DNA of 64,000 bases from OMIS01 sp044350895 (GTDB lineage: Bacteria; Patescibacteriota; Microgenomatia; UBA1400; PJMF01): contig JBILGT010000002.1 of NCBI GenBank assembly GCA_044350895.1, forward strand, positions 1-64,000. Reading direction: 5' to 3'. Each line of letters begins with the position of its first letter. Positions within the stretch are counted from its first letter, which is position 1. Made by a program: the position numbers and the translations under genes. Under the pieces are notes generated by a model that was not told the DNA's origin, did no database searches, and was given only the letters and a program-made list of their open reading frames with translations. Shown in pieces: positions 1-7,967 of this stretch.

Positions 1-2038
1 GTCGTAGTTCAAGACAGTATGAGACTTGTTAAACCTTTCGTGCGGGTCGCCAATTAAGCGACAAGGAACTTCGCTACCATAGAACAGTTATAGTTACTGC
101 TGCCGTTCACCGGGGCTTCGATTGAAAGCATCCACCTTGCGGCGGGACTCTCGCAATTAACCTTCCGGCACTGGGCAGGCCTCAGCCCGTATATATCCTC
201 TTTCGAGTTTGCACGGACCTGTGTTTTTGTTAAACAGTCAATCCCATGGCTTTTGCTGTGCCCTATCTTGCGATAGGGAGGGCATCTCTCTAGATTACGC
301 CCAGCTGTTTTGCCGAATTCCTTAAACTACGTTCTCTCGCTCTCCTTAGTCTACTCGACCAGACCACCTGTGTCGGTTATCGGTACGATTTTATACATAT
401 CTCCTTGCGAAGCTTTTCCAGGATATTGAAATCATCTGTATCAAGTTTTCCGAAGAAAACTCGACCTATCACACCTCAGATAAACGCCTGAACGGATTTT
501 CCTATCCAGACTGCTTTAGTGCTTTGATTGTACATTCACAGTACAACACAGGTTATCCAATACCGTCCCTCCCCAAGTCAAACGATATGTACAAAGGACC
601 GGAATATTAACCGGTAATCCATCGGCTACTCTCGAGCATTGCTCGGGACTCACCTTAGGGTCGCCTAACCCGCACACGACGAACGTGGGTGCGGAAACCT
701 TGGTCATTCGGAGTTGAAGATTCTCACTTCAATTTCGCTACTCATGCCGGCATTCTCACTTCTGATCGCTCCAGTACTCTCCTCGCGGGGTACCTTCAAC
801 GCACACAGAACGCTCCCTTACCACTTATAGGTAAGTTAATACTTATAAATCCTAAGCTTCGGTTAACAGTTTGAGCCCCGTTGAATTTTCGGCGCACGTA
901 TCCTCGGCTAGTGAGCTGTTACGCTTTCTTTAAAGGATGGCTGCTTCTGAGCCGACCTCCTAGGTGTCTGAGGATATGAACTTCCTTTACCACTAAACTG
1001 TTAATTTGGGACCTTAGCTGTAGGTCTGGTTTGTTTTCCTTTTGTTCCTGGAACTTAGCTCCCAGGTGCTGAGTGCCATGTAATGCTGTACGGTATTCGA
1101 AGTTTGACTAGATGCTCTGCCTTGCGACAGAGACACCCGATCAGAGCTCTACCCCCATACAGGTCCGCATGACCCTATACCAAAATATATTTCAGGGAGA
1201 ACCAGCTATCTCCGGGTTCGATTGGCATATTACCTCTTACCACAACTCATCCGAGCGTCTTGCAGCACACACCGGTGCGGACCTCCCCTCATCTTTCGAC
1301 AAGGTTCATCCTGGTCATGGTAAGCTCACCCGGTTTCGGGTCATTCACGCGCTACATATTCGCCCTATTCAGGCTCGCTTTCACTGCGGCTCCTCCCAGC
1401 ATGGGATTAACCTGCAACGCGCAAATACTCGCCGGCTCATTCTTCAATAGGCACGAGATCACTCCTTACGGAGCTTTCTCTGATTGTTAGCAGATGGTTT
1501 CAGATTCTATTTCACGGGGTCTTCAACCCTTCTTTTCACCTTTCCCTCGCGGTACTCGTTCACTATCGGTCTTGTTTGGTATTTAGCTTTGGAGTGTGGT
1601 CACCCCAGCTTCAAAAGAGAGTTTGCCGTCTCTCAATCTACTCAGGAACACTCTAGAGTGTATTTTGCTTTTACGTACTCGGCTTTCACGATCTTTGGCT
1701 GCTTATTCCATAGCATTCTGTTAACAAAACACATCTCATATTGAGGTCCTACAACCCCGGTCCGAAGACCGGTTTGAGCTACTCCCTGTTCGCTCGTCGC
1801 TTACTAAGGGAATCTCTTACGATTTATATTCCTCCAGGTACTTAGATATTTCAGTTCCCCAGGTTTCCCGCCACCAATAAATTGGTGACTCCGTACACTT
1901 TCGTGTACAGGGATTGCTCCATTCAGACACCGCCGGATCAAAGCTTTTACTCAGCTCCCCGACGACTTTCGCGGAGTGTGCGTCTTTCTTCGGCCAAACA
2001 AGCCAAGGCATCCCCCATCTGCATTAGTTTACATACGA
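1..2038 (-). rRNA. rrl: 23S ribosomal RNA, 3' end cut off by the window edge
   Basis: The reverse strand reads as bacterial 23S rRNA. The helix 69 region (core GTAACTATAAC) and the following CCTTGTCG and CGCACGAAAGG blocks lie at 30-110, and the 5'-terminal block around GGATGCCTTGG lies near 2000-2016. The right limit is the gene's 5' end, placed about 22 bases beyond the GGATGCC block by analogy with E. coli. The left edge corresponds to roughly E. coli position 2000, so about a third of the gene is missing. The 2038 bases present match the E. coli length for this part closely, so no large intron is indicated. No 16S gene lies upstream. Confidence 0.97.
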
Positions 2039-2141
2039 AATTGATTTTTTTAAATTTTTAAATTTGAAATTTAAGCTTTTAAAGATGCTGACCACTTCGT
2101 TGATTACTCAACGTCATGACAGTATTCTTTTCTTCACTTTT

Positions 2142-2151
2142 TAAAGAGCAA
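2142..2151 (-). promoter_or_regulatory. boxA antitermination element
   Basis: The minus strand reads TGCTCTTTAA, the core of the rrn boxA bound by NusB/S10. It sits between tRNA-Ala and 23S, about 100 bases before the 23S 5' end, where the spacer boxA lies in many bacteria. Exact core match; function inferred. Confidence 0.7.
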
Positions 2152-2220
2152 CTAATTTTTGAGTTACTAGTGAGAAGGCAGTCGAATTAACCACCGCTTT
2201 CTCACTAACCACCCAATGTG

Positions 2221-2294
2221 TGGACCCTAAGAGACTCGAACTCTTGACCTCCTCATTGCAAATGAGGCGCTCTAGCCAACTGAGCTAAGGGCCC
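2221..2294 (-). tRNA. tRNA-Ala (anticodon UGC)
   Basis: A complete 74-base cloverleaf on the minus strand. The acceptor is GGGCCCT with AGGGTCC, the D arm is GCTC/GAGC, the anticodon stem CCTCA/TGAGG encloses loop TTTGCAA, and the T arm carries TTCGAGT. The anticodon TGC is alanine. The discriminator is A, and CCA is not encoded (CA follows), so CCA must be added after transcription. It lies between a promoter and the 23S gene, as the spacer tRNA does in many rrn operons, but here without a 16S gene. Confidence 0.96.
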
Positions 2295-2407
2295 AATCTC
2301 TAACAGATCTAATCTTATTTTTTTAACTTTTGAAATGGGTTGTGAGGGATTATGAAGAGCAAGCGCCACAGCATAATATCATCTTATTTTCCCGAACAAG
2401 AATCTAT

Positions 2408-2435
2408 ATTATAAAATGTTTTATTCCAATTGCAA
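2408..2435 (-). promoter_or_regulatory. Promoter for the tRNA-Ala-23S unit
   Basis: On the minus strand a TTGCAA -35 (2430-2435) is followed after 16 bases by a perfect TATAAT -10 (2408-2413). Predicted initiation near 2400 is about 105 bases before tRNA-Ala. It lies after the stop of the upstream gene and starts the rRNA unit without 16S. Confidence 0.65.
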
Positions 2436-2467
2436 GTGGTTATATGGGGGTAGAATTAAACTGCTCT

Positions 2468-3418
2468 TTAATCAGCGCCAACCACTCTGAACTTTTGAGA
2501 TAAAATGTCCATATGATCGACTTTTGTCTGTACTGATTTCAAAAGCTGCAACTGGCCAATGAAGGAGCGGACTATTGCATCTTCAGGCTGATTGCCATTT
2601 AAAAGGACTAATCTATGTTCAGCTAGGTGTGAGATCATGGCTTCTTCTGAGGTGATGCCGTTTTTCTTCATAATTTTCTGGCGACCATGCTGTATACCTA
2701 CTTTTGAAGATTTTACTTGGACATCAATTTTTTCAAAGCCATATATATTGTCTGGAGCGAGTGTGAGGGTGAGGTCTACTCCATTCCAATCACGATCACT
2801 GCACTTCTGATGAGCTTCTATAGCAGTCACAAAGGGTAATTTCTCAAGAGCTGTATATACAGCCGTCTCGCTTTTATCTCCCAGACGCTCCGCCTGCATG
2901 ATCTCACTAATAATCTGGTGACGAGCCTTCCCTGCTGCTAGCGCTTCTTCAATCTGCTGCACTAGAACTCGTAATTTGCGTTCTTCAATTGTCCAATCGG
3001 TTTCTGATTTTGCTATCTCTAGATAGTCGCCTGGGACCAGTGGACCTAAAGCTTTTCTCCAATTGGATTTTTTGTTTCTTGCTAAGAACTTAAATACCTC
3101 AAGTAAATTAACAATTAATCCTGCTACTTCTGTACCTGGTAAAATTGGGAAGAACCGTAATATAGTTGGTTTCACCCACTGATTTAAATCTTCATCATAA
3201 ATAGAATCATCCGCGCTGTTTCTCTCACTGTTGAGGGCGGCAATAGCTGCATCAACAAGTTCTGTCACTTCAAATCTTCCCACTTTTGGTTCTGCTTCAT
3301 CACCTATATCGACCACAATGCGACCATTTACCTCAAGATATACCATTCTTCCTGAAAGACGAATATCGAGCCTTGATTCATCAAATTCACGCTTAACTAG
3401 CTGTTCAATACGACTCAT
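2468..3418 (-). CDS. PD-(D/E)XK nuclease-like protein of unknown function
   Basis: A 316-residue protein I cannot assign to a named family. The C-terminal third (about 185-260) looks like a PD-(D/E)XK or Mrr-type nuclease core: D215 lies in WNGVD, followed by a strand with Q234-V-K236-S-S, the QxK variant of the metal-binding motif. Residues 85-115 are hydrophobic. The promoter is unusual: an extended -10 (TGaTATAAT on the minus strand) lies 7 bases before the ATG, so the message is probably leaderless. A perfect 20-base palindrome overlaps its spacer and -35 region, and a MarR gene is divergent. It may be a restriction, repair or mobile-element nuclease. Fold call is tentative; no signal peptide. 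Confidence 0.6.
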   Translation of the reverse strand: MSRIEQLVKREFDESRLDIRLSGRMVYLEVNGRIVVDIGDEAEPKVGRFEVTELVDAAIAALNSERNSADDSIYDEDLNQWVKPTILRFFPILPGTEVAGLIVNLLEVFKFLARNKKSNWRKALGPLVPGDYLEIAKSETDWTIEERKLRVLVQQIEEALAAGKARHQIISEIMQAERLGDKSETAVYTALEKLPFVTAIEAHQKCSDRDWNGVDLTLTLAPDNIYGFEKIDVQVKSSKVGIQHGRQKIMKKNGITSEEAMISHLAEHRLVLLNGNQPEDAIVRSFIGQLQLLKSVQTKVDHMDILSQKFRVVGAD

Positions 3419-3425
3419 AATATAT

Positions 3426-3431
3426 ATTATA
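3426..3431 (-). promoter_or_regulatory. -10 box of the nuclease-like gene (leaderless start)
   Basis: TATAAT on the minus strand, preceded by TGa (extended -10), with 7 bases to the ATG at 3418. Confidence 0.6.
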
Positions 3432-3433
3432 TC

Positions 3434-3453
3434 AGGTAACTATATAGTTACCT
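3434..3453. promoter_or_regulatory. Perfect 20-bp palindrome, candidate MarR operator
   Basis: AGGTAACTATATAGTTACCT is identical to its own reverse complement. It occupies the spacer and -35 region of the minus-strand promoter with -10 at 3426-3431, and lies upstream of the divergent MarR gene. Its size and position suit a MarR dimer that represses the nuclease-like gene. The palindrome is seen directly; the link to MarR is inferred. Confidence 0.6.
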
Positions 3454-3497
3454 TTCAGTAACTATTAAACTACTTAAGCATCACAATAGTTTTGGAG

Positions 3498-3503
3498 TAT
3501 AAT
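3498..3503 (+). promoter_or_regulatory. -10 box of the marR gene (leaderless start)
   Basis: Perfect TATAAT with 9 bases to the ATG at 3513, leaving little or no untranslated leader. It argues against the upstream in-frame TTG at 3492, which precedes the -10 box. Confidence 0.6.
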
Positions 3504-3512
3504 CGATTTGAT

Positions 3513-3998
3513 ATGTTAACAGACATTATTACAAAATTTTTAACAAGCAATACTACTACCTATAGTACGTATAAAACTGGGTTACTTCAAGCTAAAGCGT
3601 ATCGAGCTTTAAAACAAAGAACCGCAGAATTGCTCAAACCATTTGATCTTTCAACAATGGAATGGGTTGTGTTGGGTTCACTTTCTGAAATGCATGATGG
3701 CCTCACTCACACTCAAATTGCTGAGTTAGTTGGAGTAGAAACACCGTTTGCTACAAATTTGGTAACAGCACTTGAAGAAAAAAAATTGGTGAAGCGAAAA
3801 CTGAATCCGAAAGATAAGCGATATAAAATTGTTATGCTCGTTCCTTCCGCTCGATCTACCGTCGCTACTATTGAGAAACAATTGCGAGCTGAGATGAAAC
3901 CACTGCTTAAAGGATATAGCCTTACCGATATTGTGGGTTATATGAACGTGCTAAAGACAATTATTTCAAATAACGACCTACTTAATAAAGCAAAGTAA
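3513..3998 (+). CDS. MarR-family transcriptional regulator
   Basis: A 161-residue winged-helix regulator. The middle shows the family pattern: a helix with STMEWVVLGSL, the recognition segment TQIAELVGVETPFATNLVTALEE, then the wing KKLVKRKLNPKDKRYKIV (compare the usual DxRD wing sequence). Terminal helices would form the dimer interface. MarR proteins bind palindromes as dimers and are usually released by a ligand; no ligand can be inferred. The ATG at 3513 was chosen because TATAAT lies 9 bases before it. It is divergent from the nuclease-like gene, with a perfect palindrome between them, so it probably controls that gene. Confidence 0.85.
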   Translation: MLTDIITKFLTSNTTTYSTYKTGLLQAKAYRALKQRTAELLKPFDLSTMEWVVLGSLSEMHDGLTHTQIAELVGVETPFATNLVTALEEKKLVKRKLNPKDKRYKIVMLVPSARSTVATIEKQLRAEMKPLLKGYSLTDIVGYMNVLKTIISNNDLLNKAK

Positions 3999-4001
3999 AA
4001 A

Positions 4002-4027
4002 AAGCCGCCCCTTTGCAGAGGCGGCTT
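4002..4027 (-). terminator. Intrinsic terminator of the small lipoprotein gene
   Basis: The stem AAGCCGCC/GGCGGCTT encloses a 10-base loop. On the minus strand it is followed by seven T, so it ends the lipoprotein transcript. On the plus strand, after marR, the same hairpin lacks a T run and would act more weakly. Confidence 0.85.
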
Positions 4028-4045
4028 CAATTCTCAATAGACCAA

Positions 4046-4228
4046 TTACGACATTAATACTGAGTCAACTACAAATGTGACGCCATTACTGGACATTACA
4101 TCTGCAATAGTGATTTTTGCAGTATTACCTTTGGCATCCATTACCCCCCAAACATCATTACTACCGGTAAGACTACAGCCGGCGAGCAAGACTGCCAAAG
4201 CTGGAACCACTAAGAGTGTTTTTTTCAT
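4046..4228 (-). CDS. Small lipoprotein
   Basis: A 60-residue protein with a lipoprotein signal peptide: MKK, a hydrophobic stretch, then lipobox LAGC with the lipidated cysteine at 18. The mature part is only about 42 residues, with no recognised domain. AAGGAG lies 5 bases before the ATG. It would be processed by the Lgt encoded at 21698-22462. It converges on marR and shares the hairpin between them. Function unknown. Confidence 0.75.
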   Translation of the reverse strand: MKKTLLVVPALAVLLAGCSLTGSNDVWGVMDAKGNTAKITIADVMSSNGVTFVVDSVLMS

Positions 4229-4369
4229 ATTTCTCCTTAACTACTTACTACTTTTCTGCAACATAAATTAATTATGTTACTTAACTATTATTGTAGTTAA
4301 TGATACTAGAACACTCACTATATTCAAGAAAGAATCGTGTATGAAAATGATAAGAAGACGTATAGAAGA

Positions 4370-4975
4370 TTACTTAATGAAACCAAGTTTTGTGAGTACA
4401 GCTTTATTTGCTGCAGCAACTGATTCACCCAAGGAACCACCTTCTTCAACTAAGATGGTTAAAGGATTTTTTCCAGCAAGACTTTGGTAAAATTCAATTT
4501 GTGTAGTAAGGAATGATTTCACTAATTCTTCAGGGGCTTCAGCTACCCAATCGGCACTAATAACATAGTTACCTAAGTTATACTTTTGTTCTCCACCACC
4601 AACGGTAAATGAAATTTTATTGGCAATATGAATGCCGTGCGGACGAACCATATGGCCCTTCACACCTTCAACAAGTTGCTTTGGATCTGAAAATGGCAAG
4701 AATCCAGCATAGGTAATGCCTTCTCGGTCAGCCACAGCTTCAATATGCTGCTGACTACTTGCGGTCACTTGTTCCCAATTACTGAGGTCAAGCTGTTTTT
4801 TAATCCAATCATTTTCTTCACTAGAAGCTATGAAAAAGTCTGGACCAAATAACTTTTTGAAAATTGTTGCAACTTCTGAAAAGCCTGAAACTCGGAATCC
4901 ACTCCCTACAACAGCAAGTCGTGTACCTTCGTTTATTTGAACACCTTCATCACCACAAGTAATGACGTATGACAT
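4370..4975 (-). CDS. Conserved-looking hypothetical protein
   Basis: A 201-residue soluble protein with no family I recognise. No signal peptide or membrane segment is visible; it is a mixed alpha/beta sequence with glycine-rich turns (VVGSGF near 27, VGGGE near 130, EEGGSLGES near the C-terminus). I chose the ATG at 4975, five codons inside the longest frame, because AAGGA sits 6 bases before it and would otherwise be coding. It stands alone between the lipoprotein gene and the rpsA pair. No function proposed. Confidence 0.7.
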   Translation of the reverse strand: MSYVITCGDEGVQINEGTRLAVVGSGFRVSGFSEVATIFKKLFGPDFFIASSEENDWIKKQLDLSNWEQVTASSQQHIEAVADREGITYAGFLPFSDPKQLVEGVKGHMVRPHGIHIANKISFTVGGGEQKYNLGNYVISADWVAEAPEELVKSFLTTQIEFYQSLAGKNPLTILVEEGGSLGESVAAANKAVLTKLGFIK

Positions 4976-5068
4976 ACATTCCTTTGCCAATTCGATAGAA
5001 ATGTATTATAACATACATCAAGCTATTTTTCTCGTGTGAGAATGTTGAAATCCTGTGTAAAACTTTTC

Positions 5069-5230
5069 TTATTGAGAATCACTCGTCATGCCGGTAATAG
5101 CTGCGAGATATGCTTTCATATCCTGCTCTACTTTTTCCCAGTCACCATTTGCTGCTCTGATCGCATTAAATAGTAAATCCATATCAATAAGTAATTGATC
5201 ATCAGTGACGATCATTCGTTGTTTTGCCAT
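5069..5230 (-). CDS. Short conserved-context protein downstream of rpsA (53 aa)
   Basis: Reading the minus strand gives a 53-residue frame from ATG at 5230 to TAA at 5069. It begins MAKQRMIVTDDQLLIDM and ends ITGMTSDSQ. A good Shine-Dalgarno (AAAGGGA) lies 8 bases before the start, and it follows the rpsA stop by only 15 bases, so it is probably co-transcribed with S1. It is acidic and mostly helical, with no membrane segment. No family recognised. Confidence 0.6.
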   Translation of the reverse strand: MAKQRMIVTDDQLLIDMDLLFNAIRAANGDWEKVEQDMKAYLAAITGMTSDSQ

Positions 5231-5245
5231 AGGAATTCCCTTTCG

Positions 5246-6427
5246 TTATTTGTAACCCATTGGAAGTTCGGTGAGAACCAAACTTAAGCTCATGCGGCGT
5301 TGTTCTGGATCAACACTTTCAACGTTGACTGTGACCTTATCACCTTTTTTCAAAGGAGTCTGAGGGTCAAGCTTAGAAGAATGGATTAAACCATCAACAC
5401 CAGTCTCAACATTGATAAACGCACCAAATGGTTCAATGCGTGAAACTGTTCCAGTTACACTCATGCCCACTTCATAGCGCTCACCAACTTTAAGCCATGG
5501 ATCATCGCTTAATTGTTTGATTGAAAGGTTCAATTTACCAGTGCGTTCATCGAGACCAAGGACGCGAACTTTAATTCGGTCACCCACTTTATGATAATCC
5601 TTAGGATGTGAAACTTTCTCCCAAGAAATTTCAGAGATGTGAACGAGGCCTTCGACTTGACCAATGGTTTGTTCTGTTTTTTCGCCACTAACAGGGACTT
5701 CAACAGTAACGAATAAACCAAATGGCATAACCCCAGAAACGACACCTTCGTAAATTTCATTAACTTTGACTGAGTCAATTGCTTGAGATTTTTGTGCAAT
5801 TTCATCAGCTTCAGAAACGTGGCGTTCAGAGAAGATAAGACGATTTTTTTCGCGATCAACTTCAATGGTTTTAACACTAATTGTTTTACCTCTGAGAGTT
5901 GCGAACTTACCAACTAAGTTTTTGCCAAATTGACTAGAAGGAACAAAGCCGCGAACGCCATTAACGACAACGATTAAGCCGCCTTTATTAACATCAACAC
6001 CTTTAGCTTCAAGGATTTCTCCTTTTTGCATCATTTCAGCAAAGTAGTCCCAGCGAGAATCAAGAGCAGCTTGCTTTAATGAAAGCAAAACTTGACCTTG
6101 GTTATTCTCTTCAGACATAACCTGTGCTTCAATTTCCTGACCAACTTCTAAGTGAGAAATGTAATCACGTGCTAAATCGAATTCTTTATCAGAAACAATT
6201 GCTTCTGTTTTACCACCGATATCGATGATTAAAGCTTTTTTGGTGATACCTGTGATGAGACCACTAACGGTAACACCTTTCTGAGGCACAACTAATGTTG
6301 CCTTTTGTCCTGAGAGTAACTCTTCCATTGTTTTAGGGGAAGTTACTTTTTTCTGAGGTGTTTCAACAACTGGTGTTGCAGTGACCTCTTCTTGTGAATC
6401 TGTTTTCTTTGTAGTTTTTGTAGCCAT
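5246..6427 (-). CDS. rpsA: 30S ribosomal protein S1 (four S1 domains)
   Basis: A 393-residue protein with a low-complexity N-terminal tail (about 1-45) and four S1 OB-fold repeats at about 48-118, 134-206, 222-303 and 320-388. The last two carry the clearest signature (GxxxGVxPFGLFV, EGLVHISEIS; GTVSRIEPFGAF, DGLIHSSKL). S1 binds mRNA on the small subunit and helps it start translation; E. coli S1 has six repeats, while four is common in other phyla. An extended -10 (TGgTATACT, 6465-6470) lies 38 bases upstream. AAAGGAG is present but about 13 bases from the ATG, a long spacing. Confidence 0.93.
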   Translation of the reverse strand: MATKTTKKTDSQEEVTATPVVETPQKKVTSPKTMEELLSGQKATLVVPQKGVTVSGLITGITKKALIIDIGGKTEAIVSDKEFDLARDYISHLEVGQEIEAQVMSEENNQGQVLLSLKQAALDSRWDYFAEMMQKGEILEAKGVDVNKGGLIVVVNGVRGFVPSSQFGKNLVGKFATLRGKTISVKTIEVDREKNRLIFSERHVSEADEIAQKSQAIDSVKVNEIYEGVVSGVMPFGLFVTVEVPVSGEKTEQTIGQVEGLVHISEISWEKVSHPKDYHKVGDRIKVRVLGLDERTGKLNLSIKQLSDDPWLKVGERYEVGMSVTGTVSRIEPFGAFINVETGVDGLIHSSKLDPQTPLKKGDKVTVNVESVDPEQRRMSLSLVLTELPMGYK

Positions 6428-6464
6428 ACAAAATACTAAGCTCCTTTCGATTTGAGTGATGTGA

Positions 6465-6470
6465 AGTATA
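6465..6470 (-). promoter_or_regulatory. Extended -10 promoter of rpsA
   Basis: The minus strand reads TGGTATACT (TGn plus TATACT), no clear -35, giving a leader of about 30 bases containing AAAGGAG. Unlike many promoters in this window it is not leaderless. Confidence 0.5.
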
Positions 6471-6527
6471 CCACAGATTCTATTTATATCCTGTACTTTT
6501 TTTTAGAGAAGTTAAATAATGGAGTCT

Positions 6528-7802
6528 ATGTTTACACTCCGTACCTTTACGCCAGCTGATATTCAAAATAAAACAGTGCTCATTCGAGTCGATTTTAATG
6601 TTCCACTCATTGAGACAAGTAAGGGTTGGACAGTCAAAGATGATCGGCGGATTCAGCGAGCTTTACCTACGATAGAGCTGCTCATTAAGCACAATGCTAA
6701 AGTAATTTTGATGAGTCACTTGGGCAGACCCAAATCTGCAACTGATCCAAAATATACTCTTAAGAATGTCGCCGAGTACATCGAGAAAAAATTCTCACTA
6801 CCAATAACTTTTGTGCCAGCGGTTGTGGGAGCTCCCGTACATGATGCACAAGTGGGACAACAGCCCGGCACTATTTTGCTACTCGAGAACTTACGTTTTT
6901 ATAGTGAAGAAAAGGCAAATGATCCTGTGTTTGCAAAACAATTAGCTGGATTGGCCGATGTATACATCAACGAGGCATTTTCAGCGGCACATCGTGAACA
7001 TGCGTCAATTGTGGGTGTTCCTGAACATATTCCTGCATTTGCTGGCCTGTCACTCACTGAAGAAGTGACAGCACTCCAGACCTTGCTTGATGAGCCAAAA
7101 AAGCCGTTCGTTGTTGTCCTGGGTGGAGCTAAGATTTCAGACAAAGTAGGTGCTTTGAAGAACTTAAGTCGCGTTGCAGACATTGTTTTAATAGGTGGAG
7201 CCGCTGCCAACAACTTTTTGAAAGCTGATGGGTATGAAATATATCGATCGTTTGTAGAAGAAAAAGTGGGAGCTGGCGCGAGTGAAAAAGACTACACTCG
7301 AGTGGCGCGGCGCATTATTGCTGAACACAAAACTGAAAAAATCCTCAAAGATGGGTATATTCCACTTCCTAAAATTATTTATCCCATCGATGTTTTGGCT
7401 GCGCCAAGTCTTGAAACACATGCGCTGACACGTATTAAAACAATTGATTTGAGCCATGGAATGGCGGATCAAGATGAATCTGCACAACTTTTTTATCTTG
7501 ATATTGGTCCCAAAACAAGAAAGCTATACAGTGAGATTTTGGCCAAAGCTGGCACCATTTTTTGGAACGGACCAATGGGCGTGTGGGAAAATCCCGTTTT
7601 TGCCGAAGGTACTAAAGCTATCGCAAAGACAATAGCTCAAAGTGATGCTCGAACAGTAATTGGTGGTGGCGACACAATTGCAGCAGCACATTTTTTCCAT
7701 GTTGAACACAAATTTTCCTACGTTTCTGCCGCAGGTGGGGCAGCACTTGAATTGCTTAGCGGTGAAATGCTTCCAGGTTTGAAGCCATTATTGAATAAAT
7801 GA
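6528..7802 (+). CDS. pgk: Phosphoglycerate kinase
   Basis: Catalyses 1,3-bisphosphoglycerate + ADP to 3-phosphoglycerate + ATP in glycolysis. The 424-residue product is full length. Family blocks are present: RVDFNVPL near the N-terminus, LMSHLGRP, LLENLRFYSEE, the hinge VLGGAKISDKVG, WNGPMGVWE, and the nucleotide-binding GGGDT near the C-terminus. The ATG at 6528 was preferred over the one three codons upstream because GGAG lies 5 bases before it. The gene is divergent from rpsA and transcribed alone. Confidence 0.97.
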   Translation: MFTLRTFTPADIQNKTVLIRVDFNVPLIETSKGWTVKDDRRIQRALPTIELLIKHNAKVILMSHLGRPKSATDPKYTLKNVAEYIEKKFSLPITFVPAVVGAPVHDAQVGQQPGTILLLENLRFYSEEKANDPVFAKQLAGLADVYINEAFSAAHREHASIVGVPEHIPAFAGLSLTEEVTALQTLLDEPKKPFVVVLGGAKISDKVGALKNLSRVADIVLIGGAAANNFLKADGYEIYRSFVEEKVGAGASEKDYTRVARRIIAEHKTEKILKDGYIPLPKIIYPIDVLAAPSLETHALTRIKTIDLSHGMADQDESAQLFYLDIGPKTRKLYSEILAKAGTIFWNGPMGVWENPVFAEGTKAIAKTIAQSDARTVIGGGDTIAAAHFFHVEHKFSYVSAAGGAALELLSGEMLPGLKPLLNK

Positions 7803-7889
7803 ATTTAATTCATAAATCAATGTTTTGTTTGCTTCAGCAATAATTCAGTTTACATATGTGTTTTATTCGGTTTTAGAATGTTTTACCCC

Positions 7890-7919
7890 TTGACGGTATG
7901 TTTTAAAAGTCTGTATTCT
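7890..7919 (+). promoter_or_regulatory. Promoter of the surface-protein pair
   Basis: TTGACG (7890-7895) is separated by 18 bases from TATTCT (7914-7919), one of the best -35/-10 pairs in the window. The leader of about 40 bases contains the 12-base palindrome GCCAATATTGGC at 7930-7941. The rest of the 165-base gap after pgk shows nothing else. Confidence 0.6.
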
Positions 7920-7967
7920 GAACAAGCAGGCCAATATTGGCATTTATTTCGTTAGACAAAGTAATTA

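Noticed and set aside
516..2011. Several open frames of 60-112 codons on both strands
   Set aside because: They lie inside the 23S rRNA gene, and their sequence is explained by conserved rRNA.
2462..2471. A TGCTCTTTAA boxA-like sequence on the plus strand
   Set aside because: It overlaps the end of the nuclease-like gene and points away from the rRNA genes; probably chance.
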